Shown: positions 43,205-51,972, numbered from the stretch's first letter. The stretch is DNA of 64,000 bases from Vagococcus salmoninarum (GCF_003987495.1 NZ_NGJU01000011.1:50263-114262); one strand, 5' to 3'. Program-made: numbers and translations. The notes: generated by a model from the letters alone, not told the origin.

Positions 43205-44233
43205 ATGAAGGCAAATGTTAATGATATTAAATGGGAAGAATTAGGTTTTTCTTATATTCAAACTGATTTACGTTATATTAGTAAGTGGCAAGATGGGGCT
43301 TGGGATGAGGGCCAATTAACAGCTGATGCCACTGTTCAAATGAGTGAAAGCGCCAATGCCCTTCACTACGGTCAAACGTGTTTTGAAGGGATGAAAGCCT
43401 ATCGCCGAAAAGACGGTCAAATTCAGTTATTCCGACCGGATCAAAATGCCAAGCGGATGGCTAAAAGCTGCCAACGTCTCTTAATGCCAAGCTTTCCTGA
43501 AGAGGCTTTTGTGGCAGCTGTTAAAGCCGTCGTCAAAGCTAACGAACACTGGGTGCCACCTCATGAGTCTGGTAGCACTTTGTACATCCGGCCTTATATG
43601 TTTGCCACTGCTGGCAGTATCGGTGTGGCACCAGCTAGTGAGTACACTTTCTCGATTTTCGTTATGCCAGTTGGCCCCTACTTTAAAGGTGGCTTAGCAC
43701 CAACTAACTTTATTGTTTCCGACTATGACCGGGCGGCTTCTCACGGCACTGGGGCTGTTAAAGTTGGCGGCAATTACGCTAGTAGTTTTTTACCTGGCAA
43801 AGAAGCCAAAGAACGAAATTTCAGTGATTGTATTTATTTAGATCCGAAAACACATACAAAAATTGAAGAAGTTGGGGCAGCGAATTTCTTTGCTATTACA
43901 AAAGACAATCGCTTTGTCACGCCGACTTCTCCCTCGATTTTACCAAGTATTACGAAGTATTCCTTGCTACACTTAGCTGAACACTATCTCCACTTACCAG
44001 TCTCAGAAGAGGACATCGAAATTAGTCAGCTAGCTAATTATCAAGAAGCCGGCGCCTGTGGCACTGCTGCCGTTATCTCGCCGATTGGCGGTATCCAGAC
44101 TAGTGAAGATAACTTTCATGTCTTCTACTCGGAAACGGAAGTCGGACCAATCACCCGTCAACTTTATAATTTGTTAACTGGCATTCAATTTGGAACTGAA
44201 ACAGGACCTGAAGGCTGGATTGTTGAAGTCTAG
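43205..44233 (+). CDS. ilvE: Branched-chain amino acid aminotransferase
   Basis: A 342-residue class IV PLP aminotransferase. Marks include HYGQTCFEGMKAYRR, YIRPYMFAT, the PLP lysine in AVKVGGNYASS (Lys186), CIYLDPKTHTKIEEVGAANFF and GTAAVISPIGGI. IlvE interconverts valine, leucine and isoleucine with their 2-keto acids using glutamate/2-oxoglutarate. No other ilv or leu biosynthesis genes are near, so here it may serve catabolism or re-amination of keto acids. It is the second structural gene behind the Val/Leu/Ile attenuator, in keeping with regulation by its own products. Confidence 0.95.
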   Translation: MKANVNDIKWEELGFSYIQTDLRYISKWQDGAWDEGQLTADATVQMSESANALHYGQTCFEGMKAYRRKDGQIQLFRPDQNAKRMAKSCQRLLMPSFPEEAFVAAVKAVVKANEHWVPPHESGSTLYIRPYMFATAGSIGVAPASEYTFSIFVMPVGPYFKGGLAPTNFIVSDYDRAASHGTGAVKVGGNYASSFLPGKEAKERNFSDCIYLDPKTHTKIEEVGAANFFAITKDNRFVTPTSPSILPSITKYSLLHLAEHYLHLPVSEEDIEISQLANYQEAGACGTAAVISPIGGIQTSEDNFHVFYSETEVGPITRQLYNLLTGIQFGTETGPEGWIVEV

Positions 44234-44247
44234 TATAAATCTCAAAA

Positions 44248-44292
44248 GAAAGGGGTCCGATGACTAATGTCACCGGACCCCCTTGCTTTTTT
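44248..44292. terminator. Bidirectional terminator after ilvE
   Basis: GGGGTCCG pairs with CGGACCCC around a loop that can pair further (GATGA...GTCAC), with an A-rich left flank and a T-run on the right. It serves ilvE (plus) and the small CxxC gene (minus). Confidence 0.88.
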
Positions 44293-44683
44293 AGCTACTA
44301 AATTCAATCGCTGTTAGTTGAAATAATTCAGTTAAAATTTGATTGACTTGTTTGTATAACATCGGCTCATCAGCAATCACATCTTGGGTTTCGATGGTGA
44401 TTCCATTAGCTGAATAAGTCAAATGGCCATATTCTTCGATGAGTTTCACTTTTAACTCACCTTTTTGGTATAAGGTGTATTCATCTGTCATCCCCATGAC
44501 AAATTCTTGTTGCCAGCCTTTATGTAAGGCAACTGCCATGACTAGGGAAGCGACTCTTAAGTCATCTAGTAATAGTTCTTGCTCGTTGATAACTAAAGTA
44601 TGGGAAACACTTTTTAACGTACTACAAGCGTTACAGCCTCCATCCGTTAAGTCTACGATTTTTACGATTTGTCCTTTTTCCAT
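44291..44683 (-). CDS. Unknown 130-residue protein with an N-terminal GGCNACST motif
   Basis: I do not recognise the family. The N-terminal 25 residues hold a CNAC pair (DLTDGGCNACSTLKSV), which could bind a metal or be redox-active. The rest alternates strands and helices with many acidic residues; there is no signal or membrane segment. It is a single gene with a strong AGGAGG site. Its promoter on the minus strand is probably TTGCCT, 17 bases, TACACT near 44720-44760. It shares a terminator with convergent ilvE but there is no further hint of function. Confidence 0.7.
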   Translation of the reverse strand: MEKGQIVKIVDLTDGGCNACSTLKSVSHTLVINEQELLLDDLRVASLVMAVALHKGWQQEFVMGMTDEYTLYQKGELKVKLIEEYGHLTYSANGITIETQDVIADEPMLYKQVNQILTELFQLTAIEFSS

Positions 44684-44777
44684 AGTGCTTACCTCCTTGT
44701 CATTCTTTATGTGAAATAAATCTCAAGATAAGTGTAATACGAAATATCAGCAAAGGCAAACTTTTTCGACTCAAAAC

Positions 44778-44801
44778 AAAAAAGGCTAGAAAGCCTTTTT
44801 T
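44778..44801 (-). terminator. Terminator of the Fbp/Afu-type importer operon
   Basis: AAAAAAGGCT pairs with AGCCTTTTTT around AGAA; on the minus strand it directly follows the permease stop codon. Confidence 0.92.
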
Positions 44802-44804
44802 ATC

Positions 44805-46463
44805 TTACATCGTAATTGAATCACTTTTAGTTAACTTCATAAATAAAAGTAAAGATAGCACAGTAATACTTGTTAAAATTGTCGATAAAGCTGCTGCAAT
44901 ACCATAATTCCCCCGAATGACTTCTGTGTAAATTGCCACAGGCATCGTTCTAGTATTAACAGTGTATAACAAGATTGAAGTTGATAGCTCGGAAAGCATT
45001 GTGATCCAACTTAACACTGCCCCAGCAATAATCCCCGACAACATCATTGGTACAGTAATTTTAACAAAAGTATTAAGTCGGCTACTGCCTAAACTTTCAG
45101 CGGCTTCTTCAATTGATAAAGGCATTTGCATCAAGGCCGCCACTGATGATCGAATCGTATAAGGTAATCGTCTGACAGTTAAGGAAATGATTAAAATCGT
45201 TGCAGTTCCGGCAATTGCCATAAAACCAGAACCACCGATACCAGTATTAAAGGAAGTTAAGTAGGCAATCCCCATGACCGTTCCTGGAACAATGTAAGGA
45301 ATCATACTAAAAATATCAATTGTTCCTGTAATGAGATTTTTCTTTCTCACTGCTAGATAAGAAATAAAGATTGCTAAGACGATCACTAAAACTAAAGCAA
45401 TCAGAGAAATTCTTAATGAGTTATAAATGGCTGGTCCCATGCGACTAAAGGCTTCACGATAACTATTTAAAGAGTAACCTTTCTGGAAGACCATGCCTTT
45501 TGTATCGATAAATGAGGTATAAATTAAGTAAAGTTGGGGCATCATCGCCACAAAAACTACTCCATACATAACAGCATAGATCCCCACTCGTTTCATACCA
45601 TAAACAGCTTTCGCTTCAACTGGATGTAAAGAACTCATACTAAAAGAATTGCGATTAGCAACATACTTTTGAATTAAGAAAATCGTTAACGCAATAATAA
45701 TCGCAATAATCGCTAAAGAAGAGGCAAAAGCTGAGTTACCACCAACTTCACTAATGAACTGCGTATAAATCAACACTGGAAAGGTTCGATAGCCTTCACC
45801 AATTAACATCGGTGTGCCAAAATCTGAGAAGGCTCGCATGAAAACGAGTAAGGCTCCTGCTAGAATCGTTGGTGTTAATAAAGGTAATAAGACATGGAAA
45901 AAGCGTCTAAAGCCGGTACAACCCATACTTTCGGCAGCCTCTAGAATTGAATTATCAATACTTGAAAAAGCCCCTGTCACGTATAAGAAAATCAAAGGAA
46001 ATAATTGAAGGGTAAAGACTAAAACAATCCCGGAAAAACCATAAATGTCAAAGGCTGGAAAACCTAGACTCATTAAAAATTTTGTAATGACGCCACTTCG
46101 ACCTAATAATAAAATCCAAGAATAGGCGCCAATAAAAGGAGCCGACATAGAGGCGATAATAATTAAGATTTGTAAGACTTTTTTGCCTTTAAAGGCATAC
46201 ATTGAAAACAAGTAAGCCAATAAAATACCAATAACTAATGCAAAAAATGTCGCTGTAATTGAAATTTTAAAACTATTTAACAACGTCTCAGAATAATAAC
46301 TTTTCGAGAAAAACATTGTAAAGTTTTCTAAAGATAAGCGCCCATTAACAAACAAAGCTTGCTTTAAAATATTAGCAATCGGATAGACTAAAAATAACAA
46401 ATACGTAATTAAAATAAATAATGAGGAACTACTCCACATATTAAATTGTAATTTTTTTTTCAT
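44805..46463 (-). CDS. Fbp/Afu-type ABC transporter double permease
   Basis: A 552-residue permease with twelve predicted helices in two homologous halves, each with an EAA loop: ILEAAESMGCTGFRRFFHVLLP near residue 180 and IEEAAESLGSSRLNTFVKITVP near 460. Fused permeases of this kind occur in ferric iron (FbpB), thiamine, 2-aminoethylphosphonate and hexose-phosphate (AfuB) importers. It lies 3 bases after the ATPase gene, in an operon with a family-matched binding protein. The adjacent two-component system and a cre upstream favour an organic substrate. Confidence 0.88.
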   Translation of the reverse strand: MKKKLQFNMWSSSSLFILITYLLFLVYPIANILKQALFVNGRLSLENFTMFFSKSYYSETLLNSFKISITATFFALVIGILLAYLFSMYAFKGKKVLQILIIIASMSAPFIGAYSWILLLGRSGVITKFLMSLGFPAFDIYGFSGIVLVFTLQLFPLIFLYVTGAFSSIDNSILEAAESMGCTGFRRFFHVLLPLLTPTILAGALLVFMRAFSDFGTPMLIGEGYRTFPVLIYTQFISEVGGNSAFASSLAIIAIIIALTIFLIQKYVANRNSFSMSSLHPVEAKAVYGMKRVGIYAVMYGVVFVAMMPQLYLIYTSFIDTKGMVFQKGYSLNSYREAFSRMGPAIYNSLRISLIALVLVIVLAIFISYLAVRKKNLITGTIDIFSMIPYIVPGTVMGIAYLTSFNTGIGGSGFMAIAGTATILIISLTVRRLPYTIRSSVAALMQMPLSIEEAAESLGSSRLNTFVKITVPMMLSGIIAGAVLSWITMLSELSTSILLYTVNTRTMPVAIYTEVIRGNYGIAAALSTILTSITVLSLLLFMKLTKSDSITM

Positions 46464-46466
46464 CTC

Positions 46467-47549
46467 TTAGACCCCCAAAAGGTTAGTCAAACCGTCTGCG
46501 GTAAAGACATTAATCTTTTGACGATTGACTTCAAGATACACGCTGTCACCTTTTAGCAAGTCTTCTTCAAAGGTCGATTCTTCGCTCATTTGAATTTTAA
46601 TATCACCAGCCAAGGACATAAAGTATTCTGTATTCATACCTAAATACACACTATCTGTAATAGTTGCCTGTAAGGCTGTCTCTTGGTTTTTAACTCTTAA
46701 AAATTCTTCTGGGCGAATGCTAACTCTGACTTTTTGATCAGCAGTCCCTGCTAATTCAGGAAAAGCTATTTGATACCCATTAACTAAAGTAATGCTTGTG
46801 CCAACTTCATTACTAATTAGTTCCCCTTCAATGATGTTTGTCCGCCCAATAAACGTAGCGACAAATTCATTAGCTGGACGATGATACAGTTCTTTCGGAC
46901 GACCAATTTGTTGAATTTCTCCGGCCTTCATAACGGCAATTAAATCAGAAATCGCCATGGCTTCTTCTTGATCGTGTGTGACATAGACTGTCGTAATTCC
47001 CACTTCTTTTTGAATCTCCCGAATGACTTGTCGCATGTCCACACGTAACTTCGCATCTAAGTTACTTAAAGGTTCGTCCATTAACAAGACATCTGGACTA
47101 ATTGCTAAGGCACGAGCCAAAGCTACCCGCTGTTGCTGTCCCCCAGACAGTTGTTCTGGCTTCCGATCTTTAAAAGACGTAATCTGCATTAATTCTAAAT
47201 ATTTTTCAGCTTTTTCTTTAATCTCAGTTTTACTTAATTTACGTTGTTTCAAACCAAATTCAACATTTTCTTGAACTGTTAAATGGGGAAAGATTGCATA
47301 ATTTTGGAAAACCATGCCGATGTTTCGTTTACTTGGATCTAATTGATTAATCCGGGTTGCCCCAAAATAAAAATCGCCACCTTCAATTGAGTTAAAGCCG
47401 GCAATCATTCGTAGCAAGGTCGTTTTACCACAGCCAGAGGGCCCTAATAAAGTAAATAGGGTCCCATCTTCAATTGCCACTGATAAATTTTCAATCACTG
47501 CTTTACCGTCATATTCTTTTCTTGCTTGTTTAATAACTATTTCACTCAT
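46467..47549 (-). CDS. Fbp/Afu-type ABC transporter ATP-binding protein
   Basis: A 360-residue ATPase with Walker A GPSGCGKTT (about residue 36), Q-loop FQNYAIFPHLTV, signature LSGGQQQRVALARALA, Walker B VLLMDEPLSNLD, an H-loop THDQEEA and a C-terminal TOBE region with SIRPEEF. This is the FbpC/PotA type that serves iron, polyamine and sugar-phosphate importers. It lies 24 bases after the binding-protein gene and 3 bases before the permease. Confidence 0.9.
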   Translation of the reverse strand: MSEIVIKQARKEYDGKAVIENLSVAIEDGTLFTLLGPSGCGKTTLLRMIAGFNSIEGGDFYFGATRINQLDPSKRNIGMVFQNYAIFPHLTVQENVEFGLKQRKLSKTEIKEKAEKYLELMQITSFKDRKPEQLSGGQQQRVALARALAISPDVLLMDEPLSNLDAKLRVDMRQVIREIQKEVGITTVYVTHDQEEAMAISDLIAVMKAGEIQQIGRPKELYHRPANEFVATFIGRTNIIEGELISNEVGTSITLVNGYQIAFPELAGTADQKVRVSIRPEEFLRVKNQETALQATITDSVYLGMNTEYFMSLAGDIKIQMSEESTFEEDLLKGDSVYLEVNRQKINVFTADGLTNLLGV

Positions 47550-47573
47550 TAGGCTGCCTCCGTTAATTCTGAC

Positions 47574-48620
47574 TTATTTTGATTGGGTATCAACAAATAC
47601 TTCATTGTATCTTTGAACGATATCTGCTGTGTGTTCAATCACATAAGCATAATCTTCTGTAATCGCTTTAATTTCAGTAATTGGTTTCATGTTTTCACTT
47701 GTATCAACGTCATCACGGACTGGGCGATTCGTTGTCGTTGTCCCTAAGACGTTTTGAACATCTTTAGAAATAATAAAATCAATGAATTTTTTTGCGTTGT
47801 CCATATTGCCAGCATTTTTAATAATCGCTGAATTAGCTGGTAAGAAAACAGTGCCTTCTTCAGGGTAAACAATTTCGACATTGGCACCGTCATTAATTAA
47901 TTTTACTACTGGGTCTTCATAAGTTAAGCCCACTGCCATTTCACCATCGGCAACGGTTTTATACACATTGCTTGAACTAGAACTGATTTTACCATCAATG
48001 TTTGTAAATAAATCTGCCACATATTTCCAAGCACTTTCTGAATCATAGCCCCCTTGAGCTGCTAACATATTTGTTAGTTGAGAATAGGCACTTGATGAGT
48101 TAGCTGGATCTGCTGTCGCAATCTTGCCTTTTAACTCTGGGTTAGTTAAATCTTTATAACCTTTAATGGTCATTCCTTTAGTTAGATCTGGATTAATAAC
48201 TAAGACACTGCCATCTAAAGTATAAGGTGTTGAGTAGCCATTAGTATTGCGGTACTCTTCAATGACTTGATCATTTTCAGCCGCTACATATTCTTCAAAG
48301 AGCTCAGCATTTTGAGCGTATAACGTGTAAGTTCCACCAAAAATAACATCTGCCACTGGGGCTGTTGCTTCACTTTCCAATTTTTTAAAGAGCTCGCCAC
48401 TACCCGCTTGAATTAATTCAACTTTAATACCATATTTTTCTTCAAAGGCTGGAATCGTTGCATTAATTAAGCCTTCTGAGTTAGGTGAATAGATAACCAA
48501 CTTATCTGACTCAGCTTTATTTCCTTTAGAAGCTTCGCCCGATTCTTTACTACAAGCTGCTAAGGCGCCTAGACTAATCACACATGTTAGCCCTAATAAC
48601 ATTTTTTTCCAATTTTTCAT
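47574..48620 (-). CDS. Fbp/Afu-type substrate-binding lipoprotein
   Basis: A 348-residue lipoprotein with lipobox LAACS near residue 21 and a family-1-like binding fold: LVIYSPNSEGLINATIPAFEEKYGIKV, VADVIFGGTYTLY, TADPANSSSAYSQL, MAVGLTYEDPVVKLI and TTTTNRPVRDDV. The paired tyrosines (YY) that hold ferric iron in FbpA are absent; the corresponding area reads LTYEDP. The related AfuA protein binds sugar phosphates, and HptA of Staphylococcus aureus senses glucose-6-phosphate. With the downstream-encoded sensor kinase pair and a cre upstream, a phosphorylated sugar ligand is my preferred reading over iron. Confidence 0.85.
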   Translation of the reverse strand: MKNWKKMLLGLTCVISLGALAACSKESGEASKGNKAESDKLVIYSPNSEGLINATIPAFEEKYGIKVELIQAGSGELFKKLESEATAPVADVIFGGTYTLYAQNAELFEEYVAAENDQVIEEYRNTNGYSTPYTLDGSVLVINPDLTKGMTIKGYKDLTNPELKGKIATADPANSSSAYSQLTNMLAAQGGYDSESAWKYVADLFTNIDGKISSSSSNVYKTVADGEMAVGLTYEDPVVKLINDGANVEIVYPEEGTVFLPANSAIIKNAGNMDNAKKFIDFIISKDVQNVLGTTTTNRPVRDDVDTSENMKPITEIKAITEDYAYVIEHTADIVQRYNEVFVDTQSK

Positions 48621-48663
48621 TTTGATTTCCCCCTAATTTGTTATAACTCTATCATAAAGTAAC

Positions 48664-48677
48664 AGAAACCGTTTTCA
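48664..48677 (-). promoter_or_regulatory. Candidate cre upstream of the binding-protein gene
   Basis: On the minus strand TGAAAACGGTTTCT matches TGWAANCGNTNNCW at all defined positions. It lies 44 bases before the ATG of the binding-protein gene, near a TATGAT -10 candidate. Confidence 0.6.
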
Positions 48678-48715
48678 TACGGCGTTATTCTCCTAAATAT
48701 GGTAAAATCCTCCAC

Positions 48716-48768
48716 CCAACGTCAAAGGAGACATTATTATCAATAGGTGATAGTAATGTCTCCTTTGT
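48716..48768. terminator. Stem-loop between response regulator and importer operon
   Basis: AAAGGAGACATTA pairs with TAATGTCTCCTTT around a loop of about 17 bases. It follows the stop of the response regulator on the minus strand. The T-run is poor, so it may be a leaky terminator allowing some read-through into the importer genes. Confidence 0.65.
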
Positions 48769-48769
48769 C

Positions 48770-49549
48770 TTAACTTGGCTGCTTTAAATTAAGTGCAGTC
48801 AGAGCTTTTGGTGAATATCCCGTGTACTTTTTAAAGACTTTGCCAAAATAATGATAATCTGAAAAACCAACTTGTTCTGGTATCTCATACAATTTGTAAC
48901 GATCAGTTTTAATCATCTTGATGGCTTGCTGAATCCGGTAAGTAATCAAATACTCATTAAAAGTTACATTAGTTTCTTCTTTAAATTTTTTATATAAAAT
49001 ACTATGACCGTAGCCTAAAGCGCTTGCCACATCAGCAAAGACAAATTTTGTTTGATAATTTTTTTCAATGTAGTCAATCATTTTTTTGACACTTGTATCT
49101 GTGGCCTCTGTGATTGAATAACTAGTCAGCTGTTCGTCGATTTGTTCAATGGCACAGACCGATGATAATAAGAGCTTTTGAGCTTCTAAATTTTTTATTG
49201 CTTTTTTTAAAGCCTGACCTAGCTGAGCTTCATCAATTGGCTTGACAATAAATTCTGTCACCCCAAACTGAATTGCATTTTTAGCATTACTAAAATCGTC
49301 ATAACCTGAAATAATAATCGTTGAAAATAATTGATCTTTTGTTACTTCTAACATTTCAAAGGCATTCTTTTTAGGCATGGTTATATCAGTAATGACAATA
49401 TCTGGTTTGATTTGTCTAATTTTTTCAATTCCTTCTTGACCATTTTCAGCTTCATCTACTACTAAACAGCCGTAACGACTATAATCAAAACCATAACGTA
49501 GCCATCTTCTAATTATTTTTTCATCTTCAATGACAAGACATTTATACAT
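48770..49549 (-). CDS. YesN/HptR-type response regulator with AraC DNA-binding domain
   Basis: A 259-residue response regulator. The receiver domain (about 1-120) has acidic IEDE at the start, the phosphorylation site Asp55 in DIVITDITMPK and Lys in IVKPID. The C-terminal AraC-type double helix-turn-helix (about 160-255) has ALGYGHSILYKKFKEETNVTFNEYL and VGFSDYHYFGKVFKKYTGYSP. It overlaps the kinase gene by 8 bases, so they are a pair. It probably activates the importer operon just downstream, possibly also distant genes. Confidence 0.92.
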   Translation of the reverse strand: MYKCLVIEDEKIIRRWLRYGFDYSRYGCLVVDEAENGQEGIEKIRQIKPDIVITDITMPKKNAFEMLEVTKDQLFSTIIISGYDDFSNAKNAIQFGVTEFIVKPIDEAQLGQALKKAIKNLEAQKLLLSSVCAIEQIDEQLTSYSITEATDTSVKKMIDYIEKNYQTKFVFADVASALGYGHSILYKKFKEETNVTFNEYLITYRIQQAIKMIKTDRYKLYEIPEQVGFSDYHYFGKVFKKYTGYSPKALTALNLKQPS

Positions 49550-51230
49550 TAGTTAAATCCTCCTTTTTAATCTCCATAATAACTGCTGATTCTTCAAATT
49601 CACTAAATAAAGTGAATTGAGAATTCGGATACCTTAGTAAAAAACGCCGTTTCGAATTATATAAACCGTGATGGTTGCCTTTATTTTGATAACTTTCTTG
49701 ATTTACTTTATCGACAATCTCTTTAGCTATCCCGCCACCATTATCTGCCACACTAAGGACGACATTGCCATTATCAAGTTGTTTAATTTCAATTAATAAT
49801 TGTAAATCTTTTCGTTTGATTAACCCATATTTTAAACTGTTTTCAATAATTGGTAGTAAGAGTAATTTAGGTATTTCAATTTTTGCTAATTTTTCCTCCA
49901 CTCGGATGACATAATTTAATTCTTCAAAACGAATTTCATAGATTTTTAAATAATGTTTCAAATAGTTAATATCATCTTTTATTTGAGAATATTCAAATTG
50001 TTCCGAAATACTGTAACGTAAAACTTGATTCAAACTTAAAATCATTTCATTGGCTAGTTTGGGATCATAGAGGGTGCTGATCCGAATGACTTCTAACGTA
50101 TTATACAGAAAATGGGGATCAAATTGCGCTTCTAACTTTTTCCTTTCTGACAAGGCATTTTCTTTAACTAATTCAAGGTTGTTTTCAAATAAGCGATCAA
50201 TTCGATCTAGCATTTCATTAATATTCTGAGCCAAATCCGAGAATTCATCATTTGATTCAATCTTAAAGCGGTAGTTTCGATTTTCGCCAACTTTCTCCAT
50301 TTCTTCTGAAATAAGCGCCACATTTTTCGAGTTATTTTCGGCAAACTTTTTAGAAATATGTTTAATCGGAATGACTGCTGCTAGACAAATTAACAATGTG
50401 CTAAACAATAAAAACAAAGAAATCATAAAGATAGATGTTTCTTTTTTAAAAACTACTAAAGATAAATTATTTGATACTTGGGAATTTACTGCTAAGACTA
50501 GTTCTCCTTGACGATACTTGATGGGCGTTTGAACTTCATCAGATAATTTTTCTAAATTACCTTCGACAAAATAACTACTACTCATGGCAAAAATATTATC
50601 GTACTTGTCATATAAATAATAATTGACCCCTGTTAAATTAGTCGTTGGGTAAAAGCTGCGACCATCAACTAAGACTGCTAGATACCCCTTTAATTCGCCA
50701 TTTTTCATAATCTTTTTACTCAAGACTAAATAGTGTATTTTTTCTTGGGAAACATAGACTCGCTCAGTAATTTCTCTGTCTTCAATGGCATGACTATAAA
50801 CCGCCTTCAAATAATTAGTAAATTTATTCGAGTTATGCCACTCTTTGCCACTATCAAATAAAGGTGAATAGTTTTTATCAATAATCAAAAAACGGCCTTG
50901 AATATTATTATTTTGAACTGCCATCATCTCATAATATTTTGTGTATAAGTCTCGCTCATTTGCAGTGCCTTCAATATAAGATAGCACTAATTCTGTTGAC
51001 ATACTTTCAATTTTTGATTCAAAACTTGCCTTCATTTTTTCATAACTTTCAGCAATTTGCTTTCTTTCAGTTTGCATCGAGCTATAAATATTAATAAAAT
51101 AAAATGACACGCTACTCAATAATACAACTAAAAAACTGCTGAATAAAATGACATAAAAGCGCTTTAAAAATTCTCGTTCCAATTTTGCTTGAAAGGTAAC
51201 TGCCTGCAAGTCTTTTTTACTTTTTCTCAT
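49542..51230 (-). CDS. YesM/HptS-type sensor histidine kinase
   Basis: A 562-residue membrane kinase: helix at about 25-50, an extracellular sensor domain (about 50-260), a second helix (about 265-290), a HAMP-like linker, and the LytS/YesM-type kinase core with AQFDPHFLYNTLEVIRIS (phospho-acceptor His) and the ATP-binding N and G boxes (LLPIIENSLKYG, VADNGGGI). The start at 51230 is preferred because GAGG lies 10 bases upstream; the frame runs to 51296. Kinases of this group often sense ligand-loaded binding proteins, which suits the Fbp/Afu-type lipoprotein encoded next door. Confidence 0.9.
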   Translation of the reverse strand: MRKSKKDLQAVTFQAKLEREFLKRFYVILFSSFLVVLLSSVSFYFINIYSSMQTERKQIAESYEKMKASFESKIESMSTELVLSYIEGTANERDLYTKYYEMMAVQNNNIQGRFLIIDKNYSPLFDSGKEWHNSNKFTNYLKAVYSHAIEDREITERVYVSQEKIHYLVLSKKIMKNGELKGYLAVLVDGRSFYPTTNLTGVNYYLYDKYDNIFAMSSSYFVEGNLEKLSDEVQTPIKYRQGELVLAVNSQVSNNLSLVVFKKETSIFMISLFLLFSTLLICLAAVIPIKHISKKFAENNSKNVALISEEMEKVGENRNYRFKIESNDEFSDLAQNINEMLDRIDRLFENNLELVKENALSERKKLEAQFDPHFLYNTLEVIRISTLYDPKLANEMILSLNQVLRYSISEQFEYSQIKDDINYLKHYLKIYEIRFEELNYVIRVEEKLAKIEIPKLLLLPIIENSLKYGLIKRKDLQLLIEIKQLDNGNVVLSVADNGGGIAKEIVDKVNQESYQNKGNHHGLYNSKRRFLLRYPNSQFTLFSEFEESAVIMEIKKEDLTNV

Positions 51231-51267
51231 ATTTGTGTGCCCTCTTTTTTTTGACGTCCTGATTTGA

Positions 51268-51296
51268 AGTATATTCATCATCCTAAAAAAAAGCAA
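51268..51296 (-). promoter_or_regulatory. Promoter of the two-component system
   Basis: On the minus strand TTGCTT (51291-51296) and TATACT (51268-51273) are 17 bases apart, about 35 bases before the kinase start. Confidence 0.7.
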
Positions 51297-51357
51297 TCTC
51301 TACTTACTAATTTCGTCTAACATTAGCTCTACTTTCTATATTTATTGCTAAAAAACG

Positions 51358-51387
51358 CTCTTAACGATAATGATTATCATTTAAGAG
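51358..51387. promoter_or_regulatory. Fur-like palindrome upstream of the cupin gene
   Basis: The core GATAATGATTATC (51366-51378) is a 6-1-6 palindrome matching the Fur box GATAATGATAATCATTATC over its centre. It sits in a larger palindrome with arms CTCTTAA/TTAAGAG. It is directly upstream of the cupin promoter and 70 bases from the kinase promoter. A Fur-family repressor (Fur, Zur, PerR) is likely to bind it; which one cannot be told. Confidence 0.65.
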
Positions 51388-51393
51388 TTATTG

Positions 51394-51423
51394 TTATCAA
51401 TTAAGTGGATTTTATTCTATAAT
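51394..51423 (+). promoter_or_regulatory. Promoter of the cupin gene
   Basis: TATAAT at 51418-51423 with a weak -35 TTATCA (51394-51399) at 18-base spacing; the Fur-like palindrome ends 6 bases upstream. Confidence 0.6.
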
Positions 51424-51460
51424 ATAATTATTAACAAATAACAACTAGGAGGAATTTATA

Positions 51461-51883
51461 ATGACTTTTGATTTTTCAGATCGCGGTAAACAACCAGTCG
51501 TAGAAAACATTGAAGAAATGACTTTAACAAACGAAAACTATCGGACAACTATTTGGACAGGTTCAAAACTTCAAGTAACGTTAATGACGATTCAACCTGG
51601 TGATGATATTGGTTTAGAAGTTCATGAAGGCATCGATCAGTTTTTAAGAATTGAAGCTGGCCAAGGTTTATGTAAAATGGGACCAACAGAAGATAACTTG
51701 AATTTTGAACAAGTCGTATCCGATGATGATGGTATTTTTGTTCCAGCAGATATGTGGCATAATGTGATTAATACAGGTGACCAACCATTAAAACTTTACA
51801 CCATTTATGCAGGTCCTGATCATCTTGCTGGTACCGTTCATCCAACTCATGAAGATGCCCGTAATGATCCTAATGAGCATTAA
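51461..51883 (+). CDS. Cupin-domain protein
   Basis: A 140-residue single-domain cupin. The two cupin motifs are visible: PGDDIGLEVHEGIDQFLRIEAGQG and the second with PADMWHNVINTGDQPLKLYTIYAGPDH. His and Glu residues in them (VHEGIDQ, WHN) would bind a metal ion. The C-terminal end GTVHPTHEDARNDPNEH is typical of a widespread small cupin subfamily of unknown function. It has an AGGAGG site and its own promoter with a Fur-like operator. A terminator-like hairpin follows, then the FetA-type gene with no room for another promoter. Confidence 0.85.
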   Translation: MTFDFSDRGKQPVVENIEEMTLTNENYRTTIWTGSKLQVTLMTIQPGDDIGLEVHEGIDQFLRIEAGQGLCKMGPTEDNLNFEQVVSDDDGIFVPADMWHNVINTGDQPLKLYTIYAGPDHLAGTVHPTHEDARNDPNEH

Positions 51884-51914
51884 TTTTTACAACTAGTAGT
51901 TTGATTTATTTCTT

Positions 51915-51957
51915 AAAAGGAAGGCTGAGACGTTAGTCAAAGCCTCCCCTTTTTATT
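51915..51957 (+). terminator. Terminator or attenuator between cupin and fetA-type genes
   Basis: AAAAGGAAGGCT pairs imperfectly with AGCCTCCCCTTTT, followed by TATTTTG. It ends 16 bases before the FetA-type start codon, so the ABC genes depend on read-through or on a promoter further upstream. Confidence 0.75.
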
Positions 51958-51972
51958 TTGAAGGAGGATATT

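Noticed and set aside
47574-48620. Ferric iron binding protein FbpA
   Set aside because: The family fold fits but the tandem tyrosines needed for FbpA-type iron binding are absent; I kept a neutral Fbp/Afu-type name.
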